DNA from: JBFLXR01 sp040757065
Lineage (GTDB): Bacteria > Pseudomonadota > Gammaproteobacteria > Burkholderiales > Gallionellaceae
NCBI GenBank assembly: GCA_040757065.1
Contig: JBFLXR010000009.1
Coordinates: 53,049-117,048 of the forward strand
Reading direction: 5' to 3'
Length of the DNA stretch: 64,000 nt
The notes below the pieces were generated by a model, which did not search any database, was not told the DNA's origin, and saw only the letters and a list, made by a program, of their open reading frames with translations. Each line of letters opens with the position of its first letter. Position 1 is the stretch's first letter. Of this stretch, positions 63,875 through 64,000 are shown in pieces. A program made the translations under genes and the position numbers.

Positions 63875-64000
63875 TGTATTGACCCAGCGGAACCTGCTCA
63901 ACTCAAGCCGCTAAAGCATAAGCCTCAGCAGGCGTTTTCATTTTCAGCGATTGATGCGGTCGCCGATTGTTGTAGAACATAATCCAGTCGCCGATTACTC
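63875..64000 (-). mobile_element. IS3-family insertion sequence, right-hand end only (runs off the window)
   Basis: The transposase C-terminus (63903-64000) lies next to a TGTATTGACCCAGCGG segment (from 63875) that looks like the terminal inverted repeat of an IS3-type element. The boundary is a guess, as the other end and any target duplication are outside the window. Confidence 0.55.
63903..64000 (-). CDS. IS3-family transposase OrfB, C-terminal part (partial)
   Basis: The minus-strand frame entering from the right edge encodes DWIMFYNNRRPHQSLKMKTP followed by AEAYALAA and a TGA at 63903. The YNxxRPHQSL...TPAEAY pattern is the end of the DDE (rve) integrase domain of IS3-group transposases. 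Confidence 0.88.
   Translation of the reverse strand, partial: VIGDWIMFYNNRRPHQSLKMKTPAEAYALAA

Overview
The window is a gene-dense stretch of chromosome from a betaproteobacterium. The evidence is the gene order (hisCBHAFIE-hinT-tatABC, rplM-rpsI-argC-erpA, rpsU-yqeY-dnaG-rpoD), a RegB/RegA redox two-component system, and a side-by-side pair of cyanophycin synthetases. The overall impression is of a member of the Nitrosomonadales, perhaps close to the Gallionellaceae, but the family is only an inference. There is no rRNA operon, CRISPR array or prophage. The only mobile DNA seen is a fragment of an IS3-type transposase at the right edge and a group I intron inside a tRNA gene.

Layout. 1-9107 (minus strand) is a surface-glycan or glycosylation cluster: a SEC-C/TPR/GT41 glycosyltransferase, a DegT-type sugar aminotransferase, a WbqC-family protein, a methyltransferase, an epimerase, an ATP-grasp enzyme, a phosphoesterase and two tandem glycosidase-like beta-propeller proteins, the last cut by the window edge. 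Spacing is very tight, mostly ATGA overlaps. 9149-15409 (minus) holds tatABC, hinT and a complete histidine block hisCBHAFIE. 15547-16590 holds a small heat-shock protein gene with an apparent frameshift and a periplasmic copper chaperone (PCuAC). 16795-19407 (plus) holds regB, regA and a NarL-type regulator. 19478-25803 (plus) is ftsK-lolA-rarA-methyltransferase-serS.

25814-35216 holds an MltF-like lytic transglycosylase, tRNA-Ser(CGA), a zinc-binding soluble chemoreceptor, tyrS, a receiver-TPR protein with a small kinase, an M23 peptidase and anmK. 35268-42025 (minus) holds erpA, argC, rpsI, rplM, an Orn/Lys/Arg decarboxylase, a small unknown gene, dcd and apbC. 42139-53691 holds metG, a REC-REC-GGDEF protein, dnaE and the macromolecular-synthesis operon rpsU-yqeY-dnaG-rpoD. 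53735-54059 is a tRNA-Ile(CAU) gene split by a 246-nt group I intron. It is followed by rlhA, htpG, a small membrane protein gene, two cphA-type genes and the IS3 fragment.

Most notable points: (1) the group I intron between U33 and C34 of tRNA-Ile(CAU); (2) a RegB kinase with a Met/His-rich loop of about 38 residues, transcribed divergently from a copper chaperone, with a perfect 17-bp RegA-box-like palindrome just upstream of regB; (3) a one-base frameshift in a T tract near the start of hsp20; (4) a pair of cyanophycin synthetases in which only one keeps an HxxEH motif in the N-terminal domain; (5) an unassigned glycan cluster with duplicated beta-propeller proteins. Regulatory calls (sigma-70-like, extended -10 and sigma-32-like promoters, hairpin terminators) were read by eye and are graded accordingly.
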